Part shown: piece by piece, positions 1-7,906 of the stretch
Layout of the letters: each line of letters begins with the position of its first letter
Numbering within the stretch: position 1 is the stretch's first letter
Origin: Kitasatospora griseola
Lineage (GTDB): Bacteria > Actinomycetota > Actinomycetes > Streptomycetales > Streptomycetaceae
Direction: 5' to 3'
NCBI RefSeq assembly: GCF_014648555.1
Contig: NZ_BMRI01000010.1
Span: 67,670 to 131,669 of the forward strand
Length of the DNA stretch: 64,000 bases
The notes under the pieces: generated by a model
What the model saw: the letters and a program-made list of their open reading frames with translations, nothing else
What the model was told of the DNA's origin: nothing
Databases searched by the model: none
Position numbers and translations under genes: made by a program

Positions 1-1022
1 GCGCGCTGCGGGTTGGCGGCGCGCCACTCGCGCAGCTGCTCCTCCCAGGCGGTGCGGGCGGCCTGGCCGCGCTGCACGACCTCGCGGGCGTGCCCGACGA
101 CCTCGTCGGTCACCTCGAAGGTCTTCTGCGGGTCGAAGCCCAGCACCTTCTTGGTGGCGGCGATCTCGGCGTCGCCGAGGGCCGAGCCGTGCGCCTTGGC
201 GGTGTCCTGGGCGTTCGGCGCGGGCCAGGCGATGATGGTGCGCATCGCGATGATCGACGGCTTGCCGGTCTCCGCCTTGGCGGCCTCCAGCGCGGCGGCC
301 AGCGCGACGACGTCGATGTCGCCGTCCGCCTTCGGGACGACCCGCTGGACGTGCCAGCCGTACGCCTCGTAGCGGGCCAGCACGTCCTCGGAGAACGCGG
401 TGGCGGTGTCGCCCTCGATGGAGATGTGGTTGTCGTCGTACAGCGCGACCAGGTTGCCCAGCTTCTGGTGGCCGGCCAGCGAGGACGCCTCGGCGGAGAT
501 GCCCTCCTGGAGGTCGCCGTCGGAGACGATCGCCCAGATCGTGTGGTCGAACGGCGAGGCGCCGGCCGGCGCCTCCGGGTCGAACAGGCCGCGCTCGTAG
601 CGGGCGGCCATCGCCATGCCCACCGCGTTGCCGACACCCTGGCCGAGCGGGCCGGTGGTGGTCTCGACGCCGGCGGTGTGGCCGTGCTCGGGGTGGCCGG
701 GGGTGCGGCTGCCCGCGACCCGGAAGGCCTTCAGGTCGTCCAGCGACAGTCCGTAACCGGACAGGAAGAGCTGGGTGTACAGCGTGAGGGAGGTGTGCCC
801 CGGGGAGAGCACGAAGCGGTCGCGGCCGGCCCAGGTCGGGTCGGTCGGGTCGTGGCGCAGGAAGCGCTGGAAGATGAGGTACGCGGCGGGGGCCAGCGAC
901 ATGGCGGTGCCCGGGTGCCCGTTCCCCACCTTCTGCACGGCGTCCATGGCCAGGACCCGGGCCGTGTCCACGGCCCGCTGGTCCAGCTCGCTCCACTCGA
1001 ATACGTTCGGCGTCGTGCTCAC
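1..1022 (-). CDS. tkt: Transketolase, N-terminal 340 residues (3' end outside window)
   Basis: Thiamine-diphosphate enzyme of the non-oxidative pentose phosphate pathway that moves two-carbon ketol units between sugar phosphates in the cytosol. The reading frame shows the N-terminal pyrophosphate-binding domain: GNGHPGTAMSLAP near residue 35, LSPGHTSLTLY near 72, a GPLGQGVGNAVGMA stretch near 118, and the ThDP/Mg motif GDGDLQEG-like SDGDLQEGIS near 156. The gene runs off the left edge, so about half of the usual ~700 residues is present. The GTG start has AAGGAG 12 nt upstream. It is divergent from the heme O synthase gene, the normal streptomycete order. Truncation is due only to the window boundary. 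Confidence 0.95.
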   Translation of the reverse strand, partial: MSTTPNVFEWSELDQRAVDTARVLAMDAVQKVGNGHPGTAMSLAPAAYLIFQRFLRHDPTDPTWAGRDRFVLSPGHTSLTLYTQLFLSGYGLSLDDLKAFRVAGSRTPGHPEHGHTAGVETTTGPLGQGVGNAVGMAMAARYERGLFDPEAPAGASPFDHTIWAIVSDGDLQEGISAEASSLAGHQKLGNLVALYDDNHISIEGDTATAFSEDVLARYEAYGWHVQRVVPKADGDIDVVALAAALEAAKAETGKPSIIAMRTIIAWPAPNAQDTAKAHGSALGDAEIAATKKVLGFDPQKTFEVTDEVVGHAREVVQRGQAARTAWEEQLREWRAANPQR

Positions 1023-1424
1023 CCTGACTCAGGGCTCCTTCCGGATTTCTGTAGAAGTGTCACCCCGTGAAGGGGACCGGTCGGCCACGCCGCTGTGGCC
1101 GGCGCCGATCACGGAGGGTTGATCCCGCTTCTCTGTGCGAGCCTACCGTTTGCGAGGCACCTCACCCTGCGTGCCGGGCAACCAGGATCGGCGGCGTCGC
1201 ATTCCCCTGTCGGGACGTCAACTCCTCTGTCCTACATTCACCCGTCAGGAGACGGTTTGCCCGTCCGAGGCGCAAGACGCGCGGGCGCACGGCTCGCCGG
1301 GGGACCCCGGGGCGGATCGGGAGATATGGAGCGTCTATGGTTGCGTGGTACGCGCAGCGCGGACGGTGGGCACCCTGCGGGTCTCCGGGACGCCTGTGGA
1401 AGTTCATCGACTGTTGAGGTGTCC
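1023..1424. other. Divergent intergenic region between tkt and ctaB
   Basis: About 400 bases without a convincing gene; the open frames crossing it lack streptomycete codon bias. It must hold the tkt promoter (minus strand) and the ctaB promoter (plus strand). A 7-bp hairpin (1082-1088 with 1095-1101) lies in the tkt leader direction. A 13-base palindrome (1022-1034) sits between the tkt ribosome binding site and its start codon. No clear -10/-35 pair could be chosen. Confidence 0.5.
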
Positions 1425-2366
1425 GTGACCGCCGTCGAATCCCGCCCCGCCGGGGTGGTAGGGACGAGCACCGTACGCCGGCCGTTCGGGGCCCGCATCG
1501 GGGCCTTCGTCGCCCTCACCAAACCCCGGATCATCGAGCTGCTGCTGATCTCGACGGTGCCGGTGATGTTCCTGGCCCAGGGCGGCGTGCCCAACCTGTG
1601 GCGGGTGCTCGCGGTGGTGGTCGGAGGCTACCTGTCCGCGGGCGGCGCCAACGCGCTCAACATGTACATCGACCGCGACATCGACGCGGTGATGTCCCGC
1701 ACCGAGCGGCGCCCGATCGTCACCGGCATGGTCTCCCCCCGGGAGGCCGTGGTCTTCGGCATCACGCTGGCCGTGGTCTCCACCGTCTGGCTCGGCGTCC
1801 TGGTGAACTGGCTGTCCTCGGCGCTCGCGCTGGCCGCCCTGCTGTTCTACGTGTTCGTCTACACGCTGGGCCTGAAGCGCCGCACCGCGCAGAACGTCGT
1901 CTGGGGCGGCATCGCCGGCTGCATGCCGGTGTTCGTCGGCTGGGCGTCCGTCACCAACTCGCTGTCCTGGGCGGCGCTGCTGTTGTTCCTGGTGGTGTTC
2001 TTCTGGACGCCGCCGCACACCTGGGTGCTGTCGATGAAGGTCCGCGACGACTACACCCGGGCCGGCGTGCCGATGCTGCCGGTGATCCGCGGCAACATCG
2101 GCGTCGCCAAGCAGGTCGTCGTCTACTCCTGGGTGATGGTGGCGACCTCGATGCTGGTGTGGCCGGTCGCGCACACCAGCTGGCTGTACCCGGTCACCGC
2201 CGCCGTGCTCGGCGTGCTGTGGATGAAGGAGGCGTACGCGCTCCAGTCGCGCGCCAAGGCCGGCATCGTGGGCGCCAAGCTCAAGGAGATGCGGCTGTTC
2301 CACTGGTCGATCACGTACCTGACGCTGCTCTTCCTGGAGATCGCGATCGACCCGTTCATCGGCTGA
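1425..2366 (+). CDS. ctaB: Protoheme IX farnesyltransferase (heme O synthase)
   Basis: Membrane prenyltransferase that adds a farnesyl group to heme b to make heme O, the precursor of heme A for the aa3 cytochrome oxidase. The 313-residue product has the UbiA-family pattern: [10 protein letters not shown] at the first helix, the first Asp-rich motif [15 protein letters not shown], the [17 protein letters not shown] loop, and the second Asp motif [12 protein letters not shown], with about nine hydrophobic helices. I chose the GTG at 1425 because GAGG lies just upstream and the family length fits; the frame is open further upstream but has poor codon bias. Its partner ctaA lies 3 kb downstream on the opposite strand. 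Confidence 0.95.
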   Translation: MTAVESRPAGVVGTSTVRRPFGARIGAFVALTKPRIIELLLISTVPVMFLAQGGVPNLWRVLAVVVGGYLSAGGANALNMYIDRDIDAVMSRTERRPIVTGMVSPREAVVFGITLAVVSTVWLGVLVNWLSSALALAALLFYVFVYTLGLKRRTAQNVVWGGIAGCMPVFVGWASVTNSLSWAALLLFLVVFFWTPPHTWVLSMKVRDDYTRAGVPMLPVIRGNIGVAKQVVVYSWVMVATSMLVWPVAHTSWLYPVTAAVLGVLWMKEAYALQSRAKAGIVGAKLKEMRLFHWSITYLTLLFLEIAIDPFIG

Positions 2367-2393
2367 CCTCCCTCTGCGAAACCCCCTTCGGCC

Positions 2394-3038
2394 TCAGCGC
2401 GGCGCAAGCCCGCTGGGGCCGACGTGGTTCTCCAGCCACTCGTGCAGCGGCGCGGCCGCGTGCAGGAAGCCGGTGACCCGGCCGTACGCCTTCGCGGTGC
2501 CCAGCCACGGCGCGGGCTCCCACTCCTGCCAGGCGATCAGGCCCTTGTGGCGCAGCAGCTCGATCCGCGGGTGGTCCCGCGGGTAGCCGCGCGGCGCGGT
2601 CTTCAGGCTGTCCCGACCGACCACCTCGGGCCCGGCGGCGCGCACCGCCGCCACCACCCGCTCCAGCTCGGCGCCCGGCAGCTCCTCGGCGACCGCGGTG
2701 CGGTACGCCGCCAGCTGGTCGCTCTCCAGGTGGTAGTAGCCCAGCCCGCAGGCCAGCCCCTCGGCGGACAGCTGCACGTAGCCGCCGGACTCCAGCACCG
2801 CGCCGATGTGCGTCTTGTACGGGGACTTGTCGGCCGAGAACCGGACGTCCCGGTTCGGCCGGAAGATCTTCCCCGGCCCGAACTCGGGCTCCAGCCGGGC
2901 CAGCAGCGCCTCCATCGGGGCGCGCACCTGCTCCTCGTACCGGGCGCGGTGCGCCGTCCAGAACGTCTTGGAGTTGTCGGCCTCCAGGTGCTCGTAGAAC
3001 TCCAGCGCCTCGGCGGGCCAGCCACGGAAATCGTTCAC
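2394..3038 (-). CDS. DUF2461 domain protein (TIGR02453 family)
   Basis: Product of 214 residues whose start, EALEFYEHLEADNSKTFW, and later motif FRPNRDVRFSADKSPYKTH are characteristic of the DUF2461/TIGR02453 family. Members are widespread single-domain cytosolic proteins with no established biochemical activity. The GTG at 3038 gives the usual short N-terminus and has an AT-rich GAATACT 7-13 nt upstream, which could be the -10 of a leaderless transcript. A GTG at 3053 would add five residues. It is convergent with ctaB (27 nt between stops) and divergent from the chorismate lyase-like gene. Family assignment is firm; role unknown. Confidence 0.85.
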   Translation of the reverse strand: MNDFRGWPAEALEFYEHLEADNSKTFWTAHRARYEEQVRAPMEALLARLEPEFGPGKIFRPNRDVRFSADKSPYKTHIGAVLESGGYVQLSAEGLACGLGYYHLESDQLAAYRTAVAEELPGAELERVVAAVRAAGPEVVGRDSLKTAPRGYPRDHPRIELLRHKGLIAWQEWEPAPWLGTAKAYGRVTGFLHAAAPLHEWLENHVGPSGLAPR

Positions 3039-3175
3039 CGGGCCAGTATTCACGGCGGCGCGGCGAGGGCCGGGAGGCGGTGCCCGGACGAGGGGTGACG
3101 TTTCGTCAGCGGAAACAGTTCTCCAGTAGGGTCGGCGATCGCCGCGATCCTGTCGTCGTCTTTCGGGGGAAACCG

Positions 3176-3763
3176 ATGCCGCTGCAGTCCGTCGTCCTGT
3201 CCGGACGCCTGTTCCTGTCCCGGGAGCCGGCCGAGCTCGCCGAGCGGATCGGCGCCTTCGCCGAACCGCCGACCCGGATGCTGCTCGGCGCGGACGGGCT
3301 CACCACCGTCCTGCTGGCGGCCTGGACCCGCGGGCCGGTGCGGGTCGGGTGCGCCGACCACCTGCGGGTCGCGGCCGGCGCGGCGCCGCCCGGCGCGGCG
3401 GCGCTGCTGCGGGCCGGCCCGGACGAGGAGCTGATCGTCCGCCGCTCGGTGCTCACCGACGGCGGCGTCGAGCTCTCCCGCAACGCGGTGGTCGCCCGGC
3501 CGGTGCTCTCCGCCGCCGCCGAGCAGTGCCTGACCGACACCGGAGCGCCGATCGGCGCCGCCCTGCAGGCCTCCGGCACCGGCCACCGGCGCACCGTGCT
3601 GGACGCCGGGGTGCGGGACTGGGACGGCGCGGACGCCGCGTACAAGACCTACCTGATGTGGCACGGCCCGCAGCCGCTGGCCGTGGTCACCGAGACCTTC
3701 AACCCGGCCGTGGTGCCCGCCGCGTCCGTCGCCGCCCTGCTCGCCGTCGGAGGCCGCCGATGA
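3176..3763 (+). CDS. Chorismate pyruvate-lyase-like protein (UbiC/DUF98 type)
   Basis: Predicted 195-residue cytosolic enzyme. Features suggesting the chorismate lyase fold are RMLLGADGLTTVLLAAW near residue 37, the central VRRSVLTDGGVELSRNAVVARP, which resembles the R-x-V-x-L substrate region of UbiC-type lyases, and a late ETFNP motif near residue 178 as in DUF98 proteins. The inferred reaction is chorismate to 4-hydroxybenzoate plus pyruvate. The ATG is preceded by GGGGGAAA. Its stop overlaps the next start (ATGA), so it is translationally coupled to the PobA-like hydroxylase, whose substrate would be 4-hydroxybenzoate. That coupling is the strongest support for the function; the family call from sequence alone is moderate. 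Confidence 0.7.
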   Translation: MPLQSVVLSGRLFLSREPAELAERIGAFAEPPTRMLLGADGLTTVLLAAWTRGPVRVGCADHLRVAAGAAPPGAAALLRAGPDEELIVRRSVLTDGGVELSRNAVVARPVLSAAAEQCLTDTGAPIGAALQASGTGHRRTVLDAGVRDWDGADAAYKTYLMWHGPQPLAVVTETFNPAVVPAASVAALLAVGGRR

Positions 3764-5016
3764 CCCGCCGCACCACCACCGTCGCGATCGTCGGCGCCGG
3801 GCCCGCCGGGCTGGTGCTCGCCCACGTGCTGCACCGGGCCGGGGTCGCCGTCACCGTCCACGAGCGGCTCTCCCGGGCCGCCGTGGAGAGCGCCGCCCGG
3901 GCCGGGGTGCTGGAGCACCGGGTGGTGGAGTACCTGCGGGCGCTCGGCCTCGCCGACCGGCTGACCGCCGAGGGCGAGCGGCACGGCCGGTGCGAGATCA
4001 GCTGCCTCGGCGAGCGGGTGCTGGTCGACTACGGCGCGCTGTCCGGGGGCGTCCGGCACTGGGTGTACCCGCAGCAGATGCTGCTGCGCGACCTGATCGC
4101 CGCATACGAGCAGGCCGGCGGCAGCATCGCGTTCGACCGCCCGGTGCTGGGCGTCGCGCTCGACGCCGACGGCCGCCCGGTGCTGGACACCGCCGACGGC
4201 CCGCTGCACGCCGAGTACGCGATCGGCTGCGACGGCGCGCACAGCACGGTCGCCGCGGCCTTCCCCGACGGCGCCGACGGGCCCGGGCGGCGCTACCCGT
4301 ACGACTGGCTGACGGTGCTGGCCCGGATTCCCCGGCCGGTCGAGCAGATCCGCTACGCGGTGCACGCCGACGGGTTCGCCGGGATGATGCCGCGCACCGC
4401 CGACGTCGGACGCTTCTACCTGGAGGTCCCCGCGGGGGAGGACCAGGCGGCCTGGGACGAGCGGCGGATCCGCGCCGAGCTGCACCGCCGGCTGGAGCTC
4501 GACGGCGGCGACCCCGCGCCCGGCGCGCTGCTGGAGACCGGCATGCTGCGGATGCGCGGCAAGGTCGCCGGCCGGATGCGGGCCGGCCGACTGCTGCTGG
4601 CCGGGGACGCCGCGCACACCGTCACCCCGTCCGGCGCCAAGGGCCTCAACTCGGCGGTCGCCGACGTCGCCGACCTGGCGGGCACGCTGCTCGCCGAGCT
4701 GAGCGGCGGCGGCGATGACGGCGGCGCCGGCGCCGGGCTGGACGGCTACCAGCGGCGCCGGCTGGACGCCGCCTGGCAGACCCAGGAGTTCTCCGAGCAG
4801 CTGCTCGACCTGCTCCACCTGCCCGCCGGGCTGCCGCCCGCCGAGCGCGGCTTCGCGCTGCGGCTGCGACTGGAGCGGATCCGCCGGATCGCCGCCCCCG
4901 GGCCGGAGGGCGCGGCCTTCGCGCTGGCCTACGCGGGGGCCGGTGAGCTGCCGCTGCCCGCCATGTGGCCGTCGGCACAGGGCGGTGCCGTCGCCACCGG
5001 CGCTACCGGTCGGTAG
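3760..5016 (+). CDS. pobA: 4-hydroxybenzoate 3-monooxygenase (PobA-like FAD hydroxylase)
   Basis: Class A flavoprotein hydroxylase of 418 residues expected to convert 4-hydroxybenzoate to protocatechuate with NAD(P)H and O2. It carries GAGPAG (residues 12-17) for the FAD adenosine, RAGVLEHRVVEYL at 48-60 as in PobA, the DG motif CDGAHS at 157-162, and the GD motif AGDAAHTVTPSGAKGLN at 281-297, which closely follows the PobA consensus with its GAKGLN ending. Length is slightly above the usual ~390. It is coupled to the upstream chorismate lyase-like gene by a 4-nt overlap. No protocatechuate dioxygenase (pcaGH) gene is visible in the window, so the product may be made for export or siderophore use rather than degraded. 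Confidence 0.85.
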   Translation: MTRRTTTVAIVGAGPAGLVLAHVLHRAGVAVTVHERLSRAAVESAARAGVLEHRVVEYLRALGLADRLTAEGERHGRCEISCLGERVLVDYGALSGGVRHWVYPQQMLLRDLIAAYEQAGGSIAFDRPVLGVALDADGRPVLDTADGPLHAEYAIGCDGAHSTVAAAFPDGADGPGRRYPYDWLTVLARIPRPVEQIRYAVHADGFAGMMPRTADVGRFYLEVPAGEDQAAWDERRIRAELHRRLELDGGDPAPGALLETGMLRMRGKVAGRMRAGRLLLAGDAAHTVTPSGAKGLNSAVADVADLAGTLLAELSGGGDDGGAGAGLDGYQRRRLDAAWQTQEFSEQLLDLLHLPAGLPPAERGFALRLRLERIRRIAAPGPEGAAFALAYAGAGELPLPAMWPSAQGGAVATGATGR

Positions 5017-5025
5017 CATGCGGGC

Positions 5026-5358
5026 ATGACCAGCGCAGAGACCGCCACCACCGCCGCGCCGGACGCCCGCGTCGAGCGCCGCGCCAAGCGCATTGCCAAG
5101 CACCTGAGCAGCTTCGCCGCGCAGCACGGCGGCCACGCCGACGGCGTCGTCGAGTACGTCGGCCGCACCGCCACCCGCATCGTGGTGGTCGGCGCGGACG
5201 GCGCCTGGGGCGACCAGGTCGCGCCCAGCTACGCGATCGGCCGCCGGGCCGCCGAACTCGCCGGGCTCACCCTGCACGACGACTTCGAGGGCGAGCTGGG
5301 CCTGAAGGTGAAGACCGGCCCGTACGAGTGGAAGCGGATGGCGGGCATCCAGATCTAG
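5026..5358 (+). CDS. Conserved small actinobacterial protein, unknown function
   Basis: Product of 110 residues, soluble and basic at the N-terminus (ERRAKRIAKHLSSF), followed by an alternating beta/alpha pattern (VVEYVGRTATRIVVVGADG, then YAIGRRAAELAGL) and ending KTGPYEWKRMAGIQI. No catalytic motif, signal peptide or membrane segment is visible. The ATG follows the pobA stop by 9 nt, without a good ribosome binding site, so it may be translated by reinitiation. A similar small gene is commonly seen near ctaA in streptomycetes, so it probably belongs to the conserved block rather than to the pobA cassette. Confidence 0.75.
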   Translation: MTSAETATTAAPDARVERRAKRIAKHLSSFAAQHGGHADGVVEYVGRTATRIVVVGADGAWGDQVAPSYAIGRRAAELAGLTLHDDFEGELGLKVKTGPYEWKRMAGIQI

Positions 5359-5381
5359 CGTCCGCCGCCCGGGCGGACAGC

Positions 5382-5413
5382 ACAGGAGCGCGGACAGCCG
5401 TCCGCGCTCCTGT
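5382..5413. terminator. Bidirectional terminator between convergent genes
   Basis: A perfect 14-bp inverted repeat (5382-5395 with 5400-5413) closes a 4-nt loop midway between the convergent stops at 5358 and 5432. It is GC-rich, as expected in streptomycetes. A second, smaller 7-bp hairpin (5360-5366 with 5372-5378) precedes it directly after the upstream stop. Confidence 0.85.
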
Positions 5414-5431
5414 CTTGTTCCGGGGTGCGGC

Positions 5432-6385
5432 TCAGGCGACCAGTTCGGTCGACGGCGCGGTGGCCTGCGCCGGGATCCCGGCGCGGCTGCGCAGCGCCAG
5501 CGGGATGCGCAGCGCGGCGGCCCAGACCAGGGCGGCGCCCAGCATGTGCACGCCGACCATGATCTCCGGCGCGTCGGTGAAGTACTGGATGAAGCCGAGC
5601 ACGCCCTGGATCATCAGCAGGCCGAAGAGCTCGCGGACCCGGGCGACGGCCGGCGCCGGAGCCTTCACGGCGGCGAACACCAGCAGCGCGGCCAGCGTCA
5701 GGCCGACCGAGAGGAACACCAGGTCGGCGTGGGCCTGGGTGAGCCGGTCGTAGTCGAAGGTGGTGATGCGGGGGGTGCCGGCCGAGCCCGGGTGGTGGCC
5801 GGCGCCGGTGACCAGGGTGCCGACCAGGGCGAGCGCGCCGATCGACGCCACCAGCACCTGCGCGAAGCGGTGGATCGCCGGGGCGACCAGCAGCCGGGGC
5901 TCGCCGTCGCCCTCCTTGGCCCGCTCCCAGCCGAGCACCGCCGTCCACAGCAGGCCCAGCGAGGCCACCATGTGCAGGCTGACCACGTACGGGTTGAGGT
6001 GGGTCAGCACCGTGATGCCGCCGATCACCGCGTTCGACATCACCAGCCAGAACTGCGCCCAGCCGAGCTTGGTGAGCGAGTGCCGCCAGGGCTTGGAGCA
6101 GCGGGCGGCCAGGATGAACCAGCCGACGGCGGCGCACAGCACGTAGGTGAGCATCCGGTTGGTGAACTCGATGACGCCGTGGATGCCCATCTCGGGGGTC
6201 GGCGTCAGGCTTTCGCCGGTGCAGCGGGGCCAGGTGGTGCAGCCGAGGCCGGAGTCGGTCAGCCGGACGGCGCCGCCGGTGACCACGATCACCACGCTCA
6301 TCACCAGGGCGGCCATGGCGGCCAGGCGGACGTGCTGCGGGCTCGGATGCCAGCGCTCGGCGAGGAGGGAGAACGGATTGGTCAC
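5432..6385 (-). CDS. ctaA: Heme A synthase (COX15/CtaA family)
   Basis: Integral membrane oxygenase that turns the C8 methyl of heme O into a formyl group, giving heme A for cytochrome aa3. The 317-residue product has eight predicted helices. It has GGAVRLTDSGLGCTTWPRC near residue 36, the conserved EFTNR motif near 73, and heme-ligand histidines in VSLHMVAS near 134, AIHRFAQV near 172 and VGVHMLGA near 279. The GTG at 6385 begins with the typical MTNPF-like N-terminus. It makes heme A from the product of CtaB, encoded 3 kb away. Divergent from the wall-anchored protein gene. Confidence 0.93.
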   Translation of the reverse strand: MTNPFSLLAERWHPSPQHVRLAAMAALVMSVVIVVTGGAVRLTDSGLGCTTWPRCTGESLTPTPEMGIHGVIEFTNRMLTYVLCAAVGWFILAARCSKPWRHSLTKLGWAQFWLVMSNAVIGGITVLTHLNPYVVSLHMVASLGLLWTAVLGWERAKEGDGEPRLLVAPAIHRFAQVLVASIGALALVGTLVTGAGHHPGSAGTPRITTFDYDRLTQAHADLVFLSVGLTLAALLVFAAVKAPAPAVARVRELFGLLMIQGVLGFIQYFTDAPEIMVGVHMLGAALVWAAALRIPLALRSRAGIPAQATAPSTELVA

Positions 6386-6491
6386 CGGACCATCGTAGGC
6401 GGGCTTACGCGGTGCCCCGGTGCGGGCGGGTGCGGCGGTGGGCGTCGCGAGGGGCGCGCGGACAAAACGGGCGGATCGAGCGTGTCGGTGC

Positions 6492-6547
6492 ATTGGTCTT
6501 GACCTATCGGCGAGTGGCCGAAAGGGTGCGACTTGGTCCAGACCTTT
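6492..6547 (+). promoter_or_regulatory. Two chitinase/DasR-type operator repeats
   Basis: Two 16-base sites, 6492-6507 and 6532-6547, lie 40 bp apart centre to centre, upstream of the choice-of-anchor A gene. The second contains TGGTCCAGACCT exactly, the 12-bp direct repeat known from Streptomyces chitinase promoters. The first contains TGGTCTTGACCT (10 of 12). Against the DasR dre consensus (A-N-TGGTCTAGACCA-N-T, 14 defined positions) they match 12 and 11. Site function is inferred from these known motifs. Confidence 0.75.
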
Positions 6548-6599
6548 CACGGGTTGGGCTCATCTCCCCCTGCCCGTCTCCACTCGCGGAGTCCTGCAC

Positions 6600-7874
6600 A
6601 TGCGCAAGTCCATATCCGCCGCCGCCGTGGCACTCGGTGGCTCACTCGCCCTCGCGGCCCTGGTCGTGCCCACCCCCGCGACCGCGTCCCCCGCCGACGG
6701 CGCCTGCTTCAGCCTCGGCGTCGCCGGCCGGTACGGCGAGTTCATCGAGGGTGACGACACCCACAGCCCGGACGCCGAGGGCGCGGTCGCGGTCGGCGGC
6801 AACGCCGATTTCAGCCAGGCCGGATTCTCGGTGGGCCAGGAGCTCACCGCCGACGAGGTCAAGGAACTGCCCGGTGGCTACTCCCTGGTGGTCGGCGGCG
6901 ACATCAAGGGCCCGGTCCACGTGCAGAAGGGCAAGGGCGTCTACGCCGGGCGCAACCTCGGGGGAGCGATGGACGGCGTGACCAAGGGCGCGTCGCCGAT
7001 CGACTTCGCCGCCGAGTTCGCCAAGCTGCGGGCCACCTCCAGCGCGTTGGCGAAGGCCGCGGGGAACGCGCCGGTGGCGGACGGCCGGACCTTGACGTTC
7101 ACCGGGACGGATGCCCGGACGAACGTGTTCACCGTCTCGGCCGAGACCCTGCAGAAGGCGGGCGACGTCCACATCAAGGTTCCGGCCGGATCGTCGACGA
7201 TCATCAACGTCACCGGTGGGACCTACGACCAGCGGTCCGCCAGGACCTCGGGCTTCCTGCTGTGGGACGAGGCGAGCAAGTCCTATGTGCTGGACGACAA
7301 GAACTCCACGGCGGCCAAGGGGCAGATCCGGGCCAAGCTGCTGTGGAACTTCCCCACCGCCACGAAGATCACCAAGCACAGCGGCAACGCCTGGCCGGGC
7401 AGCATCCTGGCCCCGAACGCGGCGTTCGACCTGGGCACGGGCGGGCCGGTGAACGGCTCGGTGTGGGCGAAGTCGCTGACCGGCAGCGGCGGGGCCGAGA
7501 CCCACCACTACCCGTTCGAGGGCTGCCTGCCGGGCACCGTCGTGCCGCCCACCACGCCGACCACGACCCCGTCCGGGTCGCCGTCCACCGGCACCGGTGG
7601 GTCGGAGAGCCCGTCGCCGTCGAGCAGCGCCTCGACCCCGGGCGGCACCGCGTCGCCGGGCCCGAGCGGCTCGGCCGGTCCGACGGAGAGCGCGCCGGCC
7701 GGGGCCACGCCCTCCCCGTCGGCGAGCCACGCCGGCTCGGGCGGTGGCGGCGGCGGGCTGGCGTTCACCGGCGCCGAAGGGCTGGTGCCGCTGACCATCG
7801 GCGGCGCCGCGGTGCTCGCGGCGGGCGGGGCCCTGGTGTACAAGGCGCGCCGCAAGAAGGCCGCCGCCTCCTGA
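6600..7874 (+). CDS. Choice-of-anchor A family cell-wall protein with LAFTG sorting signal
   Basis: Secreted surface protein of 424 residues. Residues 1-30 are a Sec signal peptide (MRKS, hydrophobic core, ATAS). The mature part, about 35-305, matches the choice-of-anchor A domain: FSLGVAGRYGEFIEGD, EGAVAVGGNADF, and the late NAWPGSILAPNAAFDL plus NGSVWAKSL. A Pro/Ser/Thr/Gly linker (about 310-385) leads to LAFTG, a hydrophobic segment and a KARRKK tail, the layout expected for class E sortase substrates (LAXTG). The domain's ligand or activity is not known. ATG 6600 has GGAG upstream. Chitinase-type operators ahead of it suggest induction by N-acetylglucosamine or chitin breakdown products. 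Confidence 0.88.
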   Translation: MRKSISAAAVALGGSLALAALVVPTPATASPADGACFSLGVAGRYGEFIEGDDTHSPDAEGAVAVGGNADFSQAGFSVGQELTADEVKELPGGYSLVVGGDIKGPVHVQKGKGVYAGRNLGGAMDGVTKGASPIDFAAEFAKLRATSSALAKAAGNAPVADGRTLTFTGTDARTNVFTVSAETLQKAGDVHIKVPAGSSTIINVTGGTYDQRSARTSGFLLWDEASKSYVLDDKNSTAAKGQIRAKLLWNFPTATKITKHSGNAWPGSILAPNAAFDLGTGGPVNGSVWAKSLTGSGGAETHHYPFEGCLPGTVVPPTTPTTTPSGSPSTGTGGSESPSPSSSASTPGGTASPGPSGSAGPTESAPAGATPSPSASHAGSGGGGGGLAFTGAEGLVPLTIGGAAVLAAGGALVYKARRKKAAAS

Positions 7875-7884
7875 CCCCCGGGGC

Positions 7885-7906
7885 AGGGCCCCCGCCCGGG
7901 GGCCCT
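7885..7906. terminator. Hairpin terminator between convergent genes
   Basis: A perfect 9-bp inverted repeat (7885-7893 with 7898-7906) around a 4-nt loop begins 11 nt after the anchor-protein stop. Its right arm overlaps the stop codon of the convergent ABC permease by 2 nt, so it can serve both transcripts. Confidence 0.8.

Noticed and set aside
1022..1034. 13-base palindrome between tkt ribosome site and start codon
   Set aside because: The stem would be only 5 bp with a 3-nt loop; too weak to claim regulation.
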